Shown here piece by piece: positions 50,431 to 58,640 of a stretch of 64,000 nt of DNA. The stretch lies in assembly GCA_002423205.1 (NCBI GenBank), contig DIUZ01000002.1, forward strand, positions 186,001 to 250,000, in the 5' to 3' direction. The DNA comes from Micavibrio sp. UBA6145 (GTDB taxonomy: Bacteria > Pseudomonadota > Alphaproteobacteria > Micavibrionales > UBA1664). Numbering within the stretch: position 1 is the first letter of the stretch; each line of letters begins with the position of its first letter. The notes beneath the pieces were generated by a model. It saw nothing but the letters and a program-made list of their open reading frames with translations. It did no database searches and was not told the DNA's origin. Both the position numbers and the translations under genes were made by a program.

Positions 50431-51341
50431 CGCTGACGCTCCACCGTAATCGAATACGGATTGGCGGGCGGCACCACCAGGCGGTACGCCATGCACAGGC
50501 ATACGCCCAAAATCATGACCGCCAGCAAAAGACGCGCAGGCATGCCGCGGATATATTTTGACGCCCGCAGGCCCAGGATAGTGCCGATGACCGACCCGAA
50601 AATCAAAAGCGCGGCCAGCATCAGGTCAATGCTTTGCGACGTCACCGCATGCATCAGGCCTGTAAAAAACGCAAGACAGGCCAGTTGCAGCATGGACGTG
50701 CCCGTCACCATCAATGCGGGCATGCCCAGGAAATAAATCATCGCGGGCACCACCATGAAACCCGAACCGGTCCCCATGATCGCCAGCAGAATACCGCTCA
50801 GCAAGCCAATCGTCATCGGCCCGATACGGCTGATACGGATGGACGACGCGGCGTAATCAGTCTGGTAAGGCAGGGTTTTAAGCCACGCATGCACGCGATT
50901 TTCGCGCGGCTTGCCGGAGGCACGGTGAAAATACGAACCCGCAATCGCAACCAGCATCGAAATACCGATACCGCCCAGAAGCACCGTATACAAAAGCGAA
51001 ATGGCCAGGTCGATCTGGCCCAGCAGGCGGAGAAGCTGGAAAATCCCCATGCCGATCAGCGTACCGACCGCGCCGCCCGCCAGCATATGCATGGCCAGTT
51101 GCAAATCGATACCCTTGCGCTGCCACTGGCTGACGACCCCGGCGGATGATGACGCCACGATCTGGCATGTCTGCGTCGCCACGGCCACCACCGGCGGGAT
51201 ACCCATGAACATCAAAAGCGGCGTGGCCAGAAACCCGCCGCCGACACCGAACAACCCTGAAAAAATGCCGACAATGATCCCCAGCAGGATAATGGCACCT
51301 GCATTTACGGACATTTCGGCGATAGGAAGATATACAGGCAT
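50427..51341 (-). CDS. TauE/SafE-family anion permease
   Basis: The 304-residue protein has about eight hydrophobic helices, the conserved GIFSGLFGVGGGFLATPLLMFMGIPPVVAVATQ in repeat 1 and GILLAIMGTGSGFMVVPAMIYFLGMP in repeat 2. Such permeases export sulfite, sulfonates or related organic anions. It is first in an operon with the TIGR02186 and usp genes. Confidence 0.92.
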   Translation of the reverse strand: MPVYLPIAEMSVNAGAIILLGIIVGIFSGLFGVGGGFLATPLLMFMGIPPVVAVATQTCQIVASSSAGVVSQWQRKGIDLQLAMHMLAGGAVGTLIGMGIFQLLRLLGQIDLAISLLYTVLLGGIGISMLVAIAGSYFHRASGKPRENRVHAWLKTLPYQTDYAASSIRISRIGPMTIGLLSGILLAIMGTGSGFMVVPAMIYFLGMPALMVTGTSMLQLACLAFFTGLMHAVTSQSIDLMLAALLIFGSVIGTILGLRASKYIRGMPARLLLAVMILGVCLCMAYRLVVPPANPYSITVERQR

Positions 51342-51385
51342 GATCTATAATAGTTTAAACGAAATATTGTGGTTAAAACAGGGTC

Positions 51386-51796
51386 ATGCACGACACAGGT
51401 ATCATTGATAATTATGTCCGCTGGCTCGAAACCCTGACCGAAAGCGGGGTTCACCGCGTCGGCATGTTCGCCGCCCGCGATATCCGCTACCGCACGCCGG
51501 AGGGGGAGGGATGCGGTGCCAATGCCACCGCCGCCATTTACGCCCGCATGTTTGCCGATGGCGCCACCGTCAAAACCAAGATACTTGACCGCGCCACGGG
51601 GCAGGACGAACGCACCGTTTATCTGCGCTGGGACCGTATTGTCACCACGCGCACAGGCCAAATCCACGGCCTTTCCGGCATGAGCGAGATATTGATCGGC
51701 ATGGAAGGTAAAATCGTATCCATCATCGAACACTGGAACAGTGTGTCAGAAGCCCCCAAACACAACTTCATTACAAGATGGCTTAAAAGGAAATAG
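51386..51796 (+). CDS. SnoaL/NTF2-like protein
   Basis: The 136-residue protein fits the cone-shaped NTF2 fold: IIDNYVRWLETLTESGVHRV, MFAARDIRYRTPEG, YARMFADGATVKTKIL, RTVYLRWDRIVTTRTGQIH, GMSEILIGMEGKIVSIIEHWN. Such proteins act as isomerases or binding proteins; polar active-site residues cannot be assigned here. It is convergent with ldcA, overlapping its 3' end by 14 nt. Confidence 0.75.
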   Translation: MHDTGIIDNYVRWLETLTESGVHRVGMFAARDIRYRTPEGEGCGANATAAIYARMFADGATVKTKILDRATGQDERTVYLRWDRIVTTRTGQIHGLSGMSEILIGMEGKIVSIIEHWNSVSEAPKHNFITRWLKRK

Positions 51797-52670
51797 TTTT
51801 CGCGTCCGCATCCAGTGTGGCGACGCCGCCGACGGGCAGGGTGCACAACCGTCCCGAATGACCGAAGGGCGCATGTGTAATAACCGGGATGTTAAGCCCC
51901 CTGATATGCTCAGCCACGATGTCGTCCACCGTAAAACCAAAAGGTGTTACCGATGAATCGCCTTCCGGGATGATGCGGCCAATCACAAGCCCCGCAAGAT
52001 TGTCGAACACGCCGCACAGGCGCAGTTGTGCCAGCATTCGGTCAAAACGGCTGAGCTGGTCGCCGATATCCTCGATAAACAAAATCGCGCCGTTCGCATT
52101 CGGCATATACGGCGTACCGCACAGCGCCGCAATCATCGACAGATTGCCGCCGATCATCGGGCCGCTAGCCACGCCGCCATGCAGGGTCTGGGCCGTATCG
52201 CAATCAATCACGCACGGCTTGCCCTGAAGCGCCGCGATCATCTGGTCGATTTCAAACGCCTGACCCTTGGCCACGCGCGACAATGTCGGCCCGTGAAAAC
52301 CGGTAATGCCGCACTTGGCATAGAACGCGTTGATCAGCGCCGTGCTGTCGGAAAACCCCACAAACGGCTTCGGATTGTTCTTAATAAATCCAAGATCAAG
52401 CAAAGGCAGGATATGCATCGACCGGTTGCCGCCGCGGGCCGCCATGACGGCGTCGATCTTGGGGTCTGAGAAGACTTCCATCAGCGCAAGCGCGCGTTGC
52501 GCCGCATTGCCCGCGCTTTGATTGTCGGTAAAGAAATTTTGCGCGTGCACCTTCACGGCGAAACCGCGTTTTTCAAGAATGCTAACTCCCGCAAGATCGG
52601 GTTGCCCGCGGGATGACGGGGCGATCACGGCAATGGTGCCACCATCGGGCAGGGGCTTGAAACTTCTCAT
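51783..52670 (-). CDS. LD-carboxypeptidase (S66 family)
   Basis: The 295-residue protein has the S66 features: IAVIAPSS at the start, AARGGNRSMHILPLLD, the nucleophile Ser in FVGFSDSTALINA, the Glu in ILFIEDIGDQLSRFDRML and the His in ITHAPFGHSG. It would trim the terminal D-Ala from murein tetrapeptides in the cytoplasm during recycling. It overlaps the phrB stop by 4 nt (ATGA). Confidence 0.93.
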   Translation of the reverse strand: MRSFKPLPDGGTIAVIAPSSRGQPDLAGVSILEKRGFAVKVHAQNFFTDNQSAGNAAQRALALMEVFSDPKIDAVMAARGGNRSMHILPLLDLGFIKNNPKPFVGFSDSTALINAFYAKCGITGFHGPTLSRVAKGQAFEIDQMIAALQGKPCVIDCDTAQTLHGGVASGPMIGGNLSMIAALCGTPYMPNANGAILFIEDIGDQLSRFDRMLAQLRLCGVFDNLAGLVIGRIIPEGDSSVTPFGFTVDDIVAEHIRGLNIPVITHAPFGHSGRLCTLPVGGVATLDADAKTISF

Positions 52671-53989
52671 GCCTTATTGTTCTTCATTTTGGCGAACGCC
52701 TCAAGGGCGCGTTGCCGCCCGGCGGCATGGTCGACCACGGGGGCCGGATAATTCAGCTTAAGGCCCGATTCCCAAGGTTTATGAATGTATTTGTCCGGCA
52801 CATGGGCCAGTTCAGGCACAAATTGGCGTACATATTTACCCTGCGGATCGAATTTTTCGCCCTGCAAAATCGGGTTGAAGACACGGAAATACGGCGCGGC
52901 ATCGGCCCCGCAACCGGCAATCCATTGCCAGCTCGCGGCATTGTTGGCCAGATCCGCGTCAACCAGCGTGTCCCAGAACCATTTTTCACCGTCTACCCAT
53001 GGCTGCAACAAATGCTTGACCAGGAACGACCCGACAATCATGCGCACGCGGTTATGCATCCATCCGGTCTGCCACAGCTGGCGCATGCCGGCGTCGACGA
53101 TGGGAAAACCCGTCATGCCGCGCTGCCACGCATCCAGATGCTTTTTGTCTTTCACCCACGGGAAATCATTGAATTTTTCCTGAATGGGAATTGTCGCCAG
53201 TTTCGGATTGTGGAACAGCAACTGGATCGAAAACTCCCGCCATGCCAGTTCGCGCTGAAACGGTTCATGCCCCGTATGCGGTGCCGCCATGTGCCACAGA
53301 TTGCGCGTCGATATCTCGCCAAAATGCAGATGCGCCGACAGGCGTGACGTCGCATCGATAGACGGCACATCACGCCCGGTTTTGTAATGGCGCATCAGAT
53401 CATGGATAAAATACTGCGCCCGTTCATGCGCGCCGTGTTCGCCCGGCGTCCAGTGATCGTAAAACGCGGTGTCCCATTTGATGGTCGGCAGAAGACTCAG
53501 ATCTTCCGACTTTGCCTTGTGCCATGTGGCCTTGGGCGTTTTCAGCGGTGCGCCTATGGCGCTTTCGATGTTCAGGACGGCTTTGTAATACGGGGTGAAC
53601 ACCTTGTATTGCTTGATGTCCATCGGTTCGATCAGCACGTTGCCTTTGAAACTCTGGGCGTCGATGCCTGCGTCTTTCAGCGTCTTTTTGACGTTCGTAT
53701 CACGCGCAATCGCGCCCGGTTCGTACACGCGGTTCCAGTATACGCCAGCGGCACCGGTTTCTTTGATGACATCCTGCAACACCTCAAGCGCATCACCCGC
53801 GCGCGTGACCACAGGGACATCCAGATTTTTAAGCGAATGATGCAGCCACCATTTCGACGCCGCGCCCATATGTGCGTCGTCGTATATATAAAGCGGCACG
53901 ACAGGCGCACCGGCGTCGACGGCGGCAGACAGGGCAGGGTTATCCGCCAGGCGTAAATCCTGCCGTAACCACCAGATAATCGGTTTCAT
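52667..53989 (-). CDS. phrB: Deoxyribodipyrimidine photolyase
   Basis: The 440-residue protein starts IIWWLRQDLRLADNPAL and has the FAD-binding part with TSRLSAHLHFGEIS, FQRELAWREFSIQLLFHNP, GMTGFPIVDAGMRQLWQTGWMHNRVRM and WQWIAGCGADAAPYFRVFNP. This is class I CPD photolyase. It repairs UV dimers with blue light. It sits between a toxin-antitoxin pair and ldcA on the same strand. Confidence 0.96.
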   Translation of the reverse strand: MKPIIWWLRQDLRLADNPALSAAVDAGAPVVPLYIYDDAHMGAASKWWLHHSLKNLDVPVVTRAGDALEVLQDVIKETGAAGVYWNRVYEPGAIARDTNVKKTLKDAGIDAQSFKGNVLIEPMDIKQYKVFTPYYKAVLNIESAIGAPLKTPKATWHKAKSEDLSLLPTIKWDTAFYDHWTPGEHGAHERAQYFIHDLMRHYKTGRDVPSIDATSRLSAHLHFGEISTRNLWHMAAPHTGHEPFQRELAWREFSIQLLFHNPKLATIPIQEKFNDFPWVKDKKHLDAWQRGMTGFPIVDAGMRQLWQTGWMHNRVRMIVGSFLVKHLLQPWVDGEKWFWDTLVDADLANNAASWQWIAGCGADAAPYFRVFNPILQGEKFDPQGKYVRQFVPELAHVPDKYIHKPWESGLKLNYPAPVVDHAAGRQRALEAFAKMKNNKA

Positions 53990-53995
53990 AGGATA

Positions 53996-54373
53996 TTAGT
54001 TACGCAATAGAGGGACGTCGTAAAGCGACAAACGTACATCATTTGTAACAATCACCATGCCTTCGGCGGCGGCCTGCGCGACCAGCATGCGGTCGAACGG
54101 GTCTTTATGCATGGGCGGCAAATTGCCGAGTGCCGCGATATGGCGCACATCGATCGGCAACTGGTTCAAATTGGTCTGTTCCAGCGTGGTGTAGAAATCC
54201 GGGTCGTTTTCAATACGGCCCTGCTGCTGTTGCAGGCTGATTTCCCACAGGCTGGCGTGGCTGACGAAGAAATTATGTTCCGGGTCGTTCAGAATGATGC
54301 GCAGCGCCGGTGACAAATTCTCGTCATCATAAAGCGCGGTCAGAAGAATATGCGTGTCGAGCAGGTAGTTCAT
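53996..54373 (-). CDS. PIN-domain toxin (VapC-like)
   Basis: I start at the ATG at 54373 (MNYLLDTHILLTALYDDENL), right behind the antitoxin stop. The PIN acidic residues are visible: Asp in LLDTHILL, Glu in SLWEISL, Asp in DPFDRMLVAQA and Asp in IVTNDVRLSLYD. It is likely an RNase that cleaves tRNA or other RNA when released. The Phd-type antitoxin gene precedes it by 5 bp. Confidence 0.92.
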   Translation of the reverse strand: MNYLLDTHILLTALYDDENLSPALRIILNDPEHNFFVSHASLWEISLQQQQGRIENDPDFYTTLEQTNLNQLPIDVRHIAALGNLPPMHKDPFDRMLVAQAAAEGMVIVTNDVRLSLYDVPLLRN

Positions 54374-54378
54374 GATGC

Positions 54379-54636
54379 TTATGCCGCTTCCTGAAACAGA
54401 TCGATGGTCAGTGACTCGGCAACATCCGCGTCCCATTGGTTGACGTCGTCCAGTGACGGCACAGCGATCTTGCCGCGTGCAGCACCGAGGAATGACGGTT
54501 TGCCGGCTTCGATATACGGCACCAGCTTGGCCAGCGGCTTGTCAGCGCGGCCGATCACAATTTCTTCGCCGGCTTCAACGCGGGCGACGAGGGCGGAAAG
54601 ATGGGTTTTGGCGTGGGAGATGTTGAAGATTTCCAT
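54379..54636 (-). CDS. Phd/YefM-type antitoxin
   Basis: The 85-residue protein begins MEIFNISHAKTHLSALVARV, then EAGEEIVIGRADKPLAKLVP. This N-terminal DNA-binding fold is typical of Phd/YefM antitoxins, and the acidic C-terminus would wrap the toxin. It autoregulates the pair in related systems. The pair is upstream of phrB and ldcA, so its promoter might drive them too. Confidence 0.92.
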   Translation of the reverse strand: MEIFNISHAKTHLSALVARVEAGEEIVIGRADKPLAKLVPYIEAGKPSFLGAARGKIAVPSLDDVNQWDADVAESLTIDLFQEAA

Positions 54637-54730
54637 GAGGTCCGTCGTTTGTATGCACCAACAAGCTGGGCAATAGACCAGACTTGGTCAACCCTTGTCA
54701 ATTTTCCCATAAAGTCGCAGGCCAACATCA

Positions 54731-54762
54731 TGAAAAAGCGCCGCTTTTGAGGGCGGCGCAAA
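54731..54762 (-). terminator. Terminator of the 61-residue gene
   Basis: On the minus strand GCGCCGC pairs with GCGGCGC across eight bases and is followed by TTTTT. It lies about 53 bp downstream of the stop at 54815. Confidence 0.85.
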
Positions 54763-54814
54763 GTTTCAAGACAGGGAGGTACTCAACAACCCGCACAACG
54801 CGGGAACTGGGAAA

Positions 54815-55000
54815 TCAGAAGGTATAATTGGCGGCTGCAATCGGCTGTGCCGGGGTTGCCAGCATCTGCTGGTAAGCGATCGCGGCGTCCGAAAGACGGC
54901 CACCACCAAACGTGGTATTGATCTTACCGCTGGGGGTCGCGGCATAGCGCGTCCCGCGTAAACCTTTGGCTTTTGACGAAAATCTGGAACGTAAATTCAT
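54815..55000 (-). CDS. 61-residue hypothetical protein
   Basis: The protein reads MNLRSRFSSKAKGLRGTRYA, then a Gly-rich middle and LSDAAIAYQQMLATPAQPIA. It has a basic N-terminus and no membrane segment. GGCAGGTTCAC lies before the ATG and a strong terminator follows, which supports a monocistronic small gene. No family is recognised. Confidence 0.55.
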   Translation of the reverse strand: MNLRSRFSSKAKGLRGTRYAATPSGKINTTFGGGRLSDAAIAYQQMLATPAQPIAAANYTF

Positions 55001-55113
55001 GTGAACCTGCCCTATATTGTTTTTCTAATCTTAAAGTCAGTATTGCAAATCCCTGTTACCAAATGGTTAAACTCTTTGAAAATGCTATCTAATTTTGGCC
55101 GATCGGATCGTGA

Positions 55114-56019
55114 ATGCAGCTCGAAATTACCCCGCAAACGCAGGAAATCCTTATAAAAGCGGGCGGTGTCGTCGCCCTTGAATCCACGCTTGTAACCCAT
55201 GGTTTTCCGCACCCCGAAAACCTGGCCATCGCCCTGGAGTCCGAGGCCGCCGTCCGTTCGGGCGGGGCGCACCCCGCCACCATCGCCGTTCTCGACGGTC
55301 GCCCCCATGTCGGCCTGACCCGCGCCCAGCTTGAAATCCTAAGCCGTCCCAACCCCGCCACCGTCAAGGCATCCAGCCGGGATTTAAGCATCTGCGCCGC
55401 GCGTAAGCTCAACGCCGGTACGACGGTCGCCGCGACCATGCGCATTGCCCATGCCGCCGGCATCACCATGTTTGCCACGGGTGGCCTCGGCGGCGTGCAC
55501 CGCGGCGTAACCGACACATGGGATATTTCCGCCGACATGACCGAACTGGCACGCACGCCGGTGGTGATGGTCTGCGCCGGCGCAAAGTCGCTGCTGGATC
55601 TGCCAAAGACGCTGGAGGTGCTGGAAACACTGGGCGTCCCCGTCATCGGTTACGGCACCGATGAATTCCCGGCATTTTATTCCCGCACCTCGGGCCTGAA
55701 ACTGGATACGCGCATCGATACGCCGGAAGAGGCGGCGGCGATCATCCGTGCCCACCGCGCCATGAGCATGCCCGGCGGCATCGTCATCGCGCAGCCGATT
55801 GACGAAAACATCGCGCTTCCTGGCGAACAGATCGAAAAGCACATCAATAATGCGATCACCTTGGCCGCAGCGCAGGGGATCAGCGGCAAAGCGATGACAC
55901 CCTTTATGCTCCGCCATATTGCCGAGGCAACCAACGGTGCCACCATTGAACCCAACAAGGCCCTGATCCGTGCAAATGCGCGGCTTGCGGGTGAAATTGC
56001 CGCCGCTTTGGCCGCTTAA
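55114..56019 (+). CDS. psuG: Pseudouridine-5'-phosphate glycosidase
   Basis: The 301-residue enzyme shows VVALESTLVTHGFPHPENLAIA, GAHPATIAVLDGRPHVGL, KASSRDLSICAARKLNAGTTVAATM, FATGGLGGVHRGVTDTWDISADM and VVCAGAKSLLDLPKTLE, all PsuG signatures, including the active Lys. It splits pseudouridine 5'-phosphate to uracil and ribose 5-phosphate. The usual kinase partner psuK is not in the window. Confidence 0.97.
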   Translation: MQLEITPQTQEILIKAGGVVALESTLVTHGFPHPENLAIALESEAAVRSGGAHPATIAVLDGRPHVGLTRAQLEILSRPNPATVKASSRDLSICAARKLNAGTTVAATMRIAHAAGITMFATGGLGGVHRGVTDTWDISADMTELARTPVVMVCAGAKSLLDLPKTLEVLETLGVPVIGYGTDEFPAFYSRTSGLKLDTRIDTPEEAAAIIRAHRAMSMPGGIVIAQPIDENIALPGEQIEKHINNAITLAAAQGISGKAMTPFMLRHIAEATNGATIEPNKALIRANARLAGEIAAALAA

Positions 56020-56056
56020 TTTGTAAAAATCATCCTGGCCGTGGCATATATCCCAT

Positions 56057-56689
56057 ATGTTCAACCCACCCGGCATTCGCGAAACATGGGCATCCCGTGC
56101 CCTTCTTGGGCATATTGTCGAAACCCTGCGCGTTTCGCCTGCGGCCACCACGCACGAGATATTCAACATCGTCGCGCACCACGCCGGTGAAAACGCCCCC
56201 GCGCCGGGTGAAAAACCGTTTGATACTGCCGTGTGGCTTGCGCGTCCCGAACGTCTGGAAGACATGAACCCATCTGTAATGAGCGTGTTTCATGCCTATG
56301 CGAAAAGCGACGCGCTGCCGCTTCTGCCGCTGGAGCCGGATTATGTGGAACGTGTCATGGATCTTATTCGCTATGATCCTGCCCGCAATACGGTTCGCGG
56401 CCGCAGGGTCAGAACGGTGAACGTCGACCAGATGGCATTGATGTATCATCTCGCGCGCCTTGGTGCGCAGCCTGCCGCCGCCATGGAATTGTTTACGCAT
56501 CGCCTGCCTGAAGCCGCGCGTCTTCACGCATGGGGCGTGATGCGCAGCTATTACAATAGCAGCCCGTATGGAAACTGGTCATGGAAGAATGCCGCCGACG
56601 GCAAAGCATTTGATCCGCGTCCTCTGTTCGGACGCGAGATAACGGACTTCATGCGCGCGACCGGCCATATGCCACAAAACGCGCTCTAA
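56057..56689 (+). CDS. Hypothetical protein of 210 residues
   Basis: The protein has no membrane segment or signal. Regions such as IRETWASRALLGHIVETLRV, NVDQMALMYHLARLGAQPAA and SYYNSSPYGNWSWKNAADGK are visible, but no family is recognised. It begins 37 bp after psuG on the same strand and is followed by a terminator, so it probably shares the psuG transcript. Confidence 0.6.
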   Translation: MFNPPGIRETWASRALLGHIVETLRVSPAATTHEIFNIVAHHAGENAPAPGEKPFDTAVWLARPERLEDMNPSVMSVFHAYAKSDALPLLPLEPDYVERVMDLIRYDPARNTVRGRRVRTVNVDQMALMYHLARLGAQPAAAMELFTHRLPEAARLHAWGVMRSYYNSSPYGNWSWKNAADGKAFDPRPLFGREITDFMRATGHMPQNAL

Positions 56690-56727
56690 ACAAAAAGGGC
56701 GGCTTGAAAGCCGCCCTTTGTTTTTCT
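56690..56727. terminator. Bidirectional terminator between the 210-residue gene and clpX
   Basis: AAAGGGCGGC pairs with GCCGCCCTTT across TTGAAA, with A and T runs on both sides. Confidence 0.9.
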
Positions 56728-56739
56728 TGTCCCGGCGTC

Positions 56740-58044
56740 TTACGACGCAGCCGTCAGTTCGGTCTTCTCAGACTTTTCTTCCGACTTCTTGGACTTTTTC
56801 TTTTCAGTGGTGGCGTGAACCATCAGCGGCTGTTTTTTGCCTTCGACGACTTCGGCGTTCACGATCACTTCCTCAATGCCTTCCATGCCGGGCAGTTCGA
56901 ACATCGTGTCGAGCAGGATGATCTCCATGATCGAACGAAGGCCGCGTGCGCCGGTTTTGCGCTCGATGGCTTTTTTCGAAATGGCTTCCAGCGCGTCCGG
57001 CGTGTAGGTGAGCTTGACGTTCTCGATCTCGAACAGCTTCTGGTATTGTTTGACCAGGGCGTTCTTGGGTTCCGTCAAAATCTGGATCAGGGCGGGAACG
57101 TCCAGATCTTCCAGTGTTGCGACAACCGGCAGACGTCCGACGAATTCCGGGATCAGGCCGAAGCGCAGGAGATCTTCCGTTTCCAGCACTTTGAGCAATT
57201 CGCCGGTTTTCTTGTCGTCCTTGACTTGCGGGTCAGCGCCGAAGCCGATGGATGTACCACGGCCGCGTTCAGCGATGATTTTCTCGATACCGGCAAATGC
57301 GCCGCCGCAGATGAACAGGATGTTGGACGTATCCACCTGCAGGAATTCCTGCTGCGGATGTTTGCGGCCGCCTTGCGGGGGGACCGAGGCAACCGTGCCT
57401 TCCATCAGTTTCAGCAGGGCCTGCTGCACGCCTTCGCCCGAAACGTCGCGGGTGATGGACGGGTTGTCAGACTTGCGGCTGATTTTGTCGATTTCGTCGA
57501 TGTAAACGATGCCGCGTTGTGCGCGTTCAACGTTGTAATCGGCAGCCTGCAGAAGTTTCAGGACGATGTTCTCAACGTCTTCACCCACATAACCGGCTTC
57601 GGTCAGCGTGGTCGCGTCAGACGTGGTGAACGGAACGTCCAGCAGGCGGGCCAGGGTCTGGGCGAGAAGGGTCTTGCCCGAACCGGTCGGACCGACCAGC
57701 AGGATGTTTGATTTCGAAATCTCGACATCGGCACCTTTTTGGCCGTGCTCGAGACGCTTGTAGTGGTTGTGAACGGCCACCGCCAGGATGCGCTTGGCGC
57801 GCGTCTGGCCGATGACGTAATCGTCGAGGACGTTCTTGATTTCGAGAGGCGTGGGAATGCCGCCGCCGGTTTTGACCAGCTGGGTCTTGTCTTCCTCACG
57901 GATAATGTCGGTGCACAGTTCGACGCATTCATTACAGATGAAGACGTTGGGTCCCGCAATCAGCTTGCGGACCTCGTGCTGGCTCTTGCCGCAAAAGCTG
58001 CAGTAGAGGGTGTTTTTGCTGTCGGCGTCGGTGGTTTTACTCAT
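56740..58044 (-). CDS. clpX: ATP-dependent Clp protease ATP-binding subunit ClpX
   Basis: Starting at the ATG at 58044, the 434-residue protein has the zinc-binding domain CSFCGKSQHEVRKLIAG with ICNECVELC, Walker A LLVGPTGSGKTLLAQTLA, Walker B GIVYIDEIDKI and the sensor/arginine region GLIPEFVGRLPV. ClpX unfolds proteins for ClpP. clpP is not in the window. The C-terminus is Lys/Ser/Glu-rich. Confidence 0.98.
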   Translation of the reverse strand: MSKTTDADSKNTLYCSFCGKSQHEVRKLIAGPNVFICNECVELCTDIIREEDKTQLVKTGGGIPTPLEIKNVLDDYVIGQTRAKRILAVAVHNHYKRLEHGQKGADVEISKSNILLVGPTGSGKTLLAQTLARLLDVPFTTSDATTLTEAGYVGEDVENIVLKLLQAADYNVERAQRGIVYIDEIDKISRKSDNPSITRDVSGEGVQQALLKLMEGTVASVPPQGGRKHPQQEFLQVDTSNILFICGGAFAGIEKIIAERGRGTSIGFGADPQVKDDKKTGELLKVLETEDLLRFGLIPEFVGRLPVVATLEDLDVPALIQILTEPKNALVKQYQKLFEIENVKLTYTPDALEAISKKAIERKTGARGLRSIMEIILLDTMFELPGMEGIEEVIVNAEVVEGKKQPLMVHATTEKKKSKKSEEKSEKTELTAAS

Positions 58045-58214
58045 GGGCAAGCGTCCTGCTGTAACGGGAGACGGGGGAACGAATGAATCATTCTTACCTC
58101 CACTTTAAAGAAGCCATTCTGGCTTGCAAAGACCCTATATAACCCAATCTGGCATGCGTTTATTAACAGAGTGTTAAGGGTTTCGCTGTTGCAAAACCGT
58201 GGTATGTAAGGTGA

Positions 58215-58640
58215 ATGAGCCAATTACCGGATTTCACGACCATTCGCGACACTTTCGCCCTTCTGGGCGACTGGGAGGAAAAATATGCCTTCCTGATCGA
58301 TATAGGGCGCATGCTACCCCCATATCCAGAGGATATGAGGGACGAAGCGCATAAGGTCCCCGGCTGCACCTCCCAGGTCTGGATGGCCCATCGCTGGGAC
58401 GGCGACACCCTTCACATGGATGTCGATTCCGATGCCCATCTGGTCAAGGGGCTGCTGGCCGTGCTTATGGCCATGTACAACGATAAACCAGCGGCTGAGA
58501 TTATTGCCCTGTCGGCTGACCCGGCACCGGTATTTGCGGAACTGGGGCTTGAGGGGAATCTGTCCCCGAACCGGCGGAATGGGTTCTTTGCGGTTGCAAG
58601 CCGGGTGCGTCAGCTTGCAGGCGCAAATCTGCAAGGTTGA
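58215..58640 (+). CDS. sufE: SufE-family cysteine desulfuration protein
   Basis: The 141-residue protein has FALLGDWEEKYAFLIDIGRML and the active-site loop HKVPGCTSQVWMAHRW (Cys51), then LVKGLLAVLMAMYNDKPAAEI and GLEGNLSPNRRNGFF. SufE accepts sulfur from SufS and passes it to SufB. Its last 140 bases are overlapped on the other strand by the coding tail of the acyltransferase gene. Confidence 0.95.
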   Translation: MSQLPDFTTIRDTFALLGDWEEKYAFLIDIGRMLPPYPEDMRDEAHKVPGCTSQVWMAHRWDGDTLHMDVDSDAHLVKGLLAVLMAMYNDKPAAEIIALSADPAPVFAELGLEGNLSPNRRNGFFAVASRVRQLAGANLQG

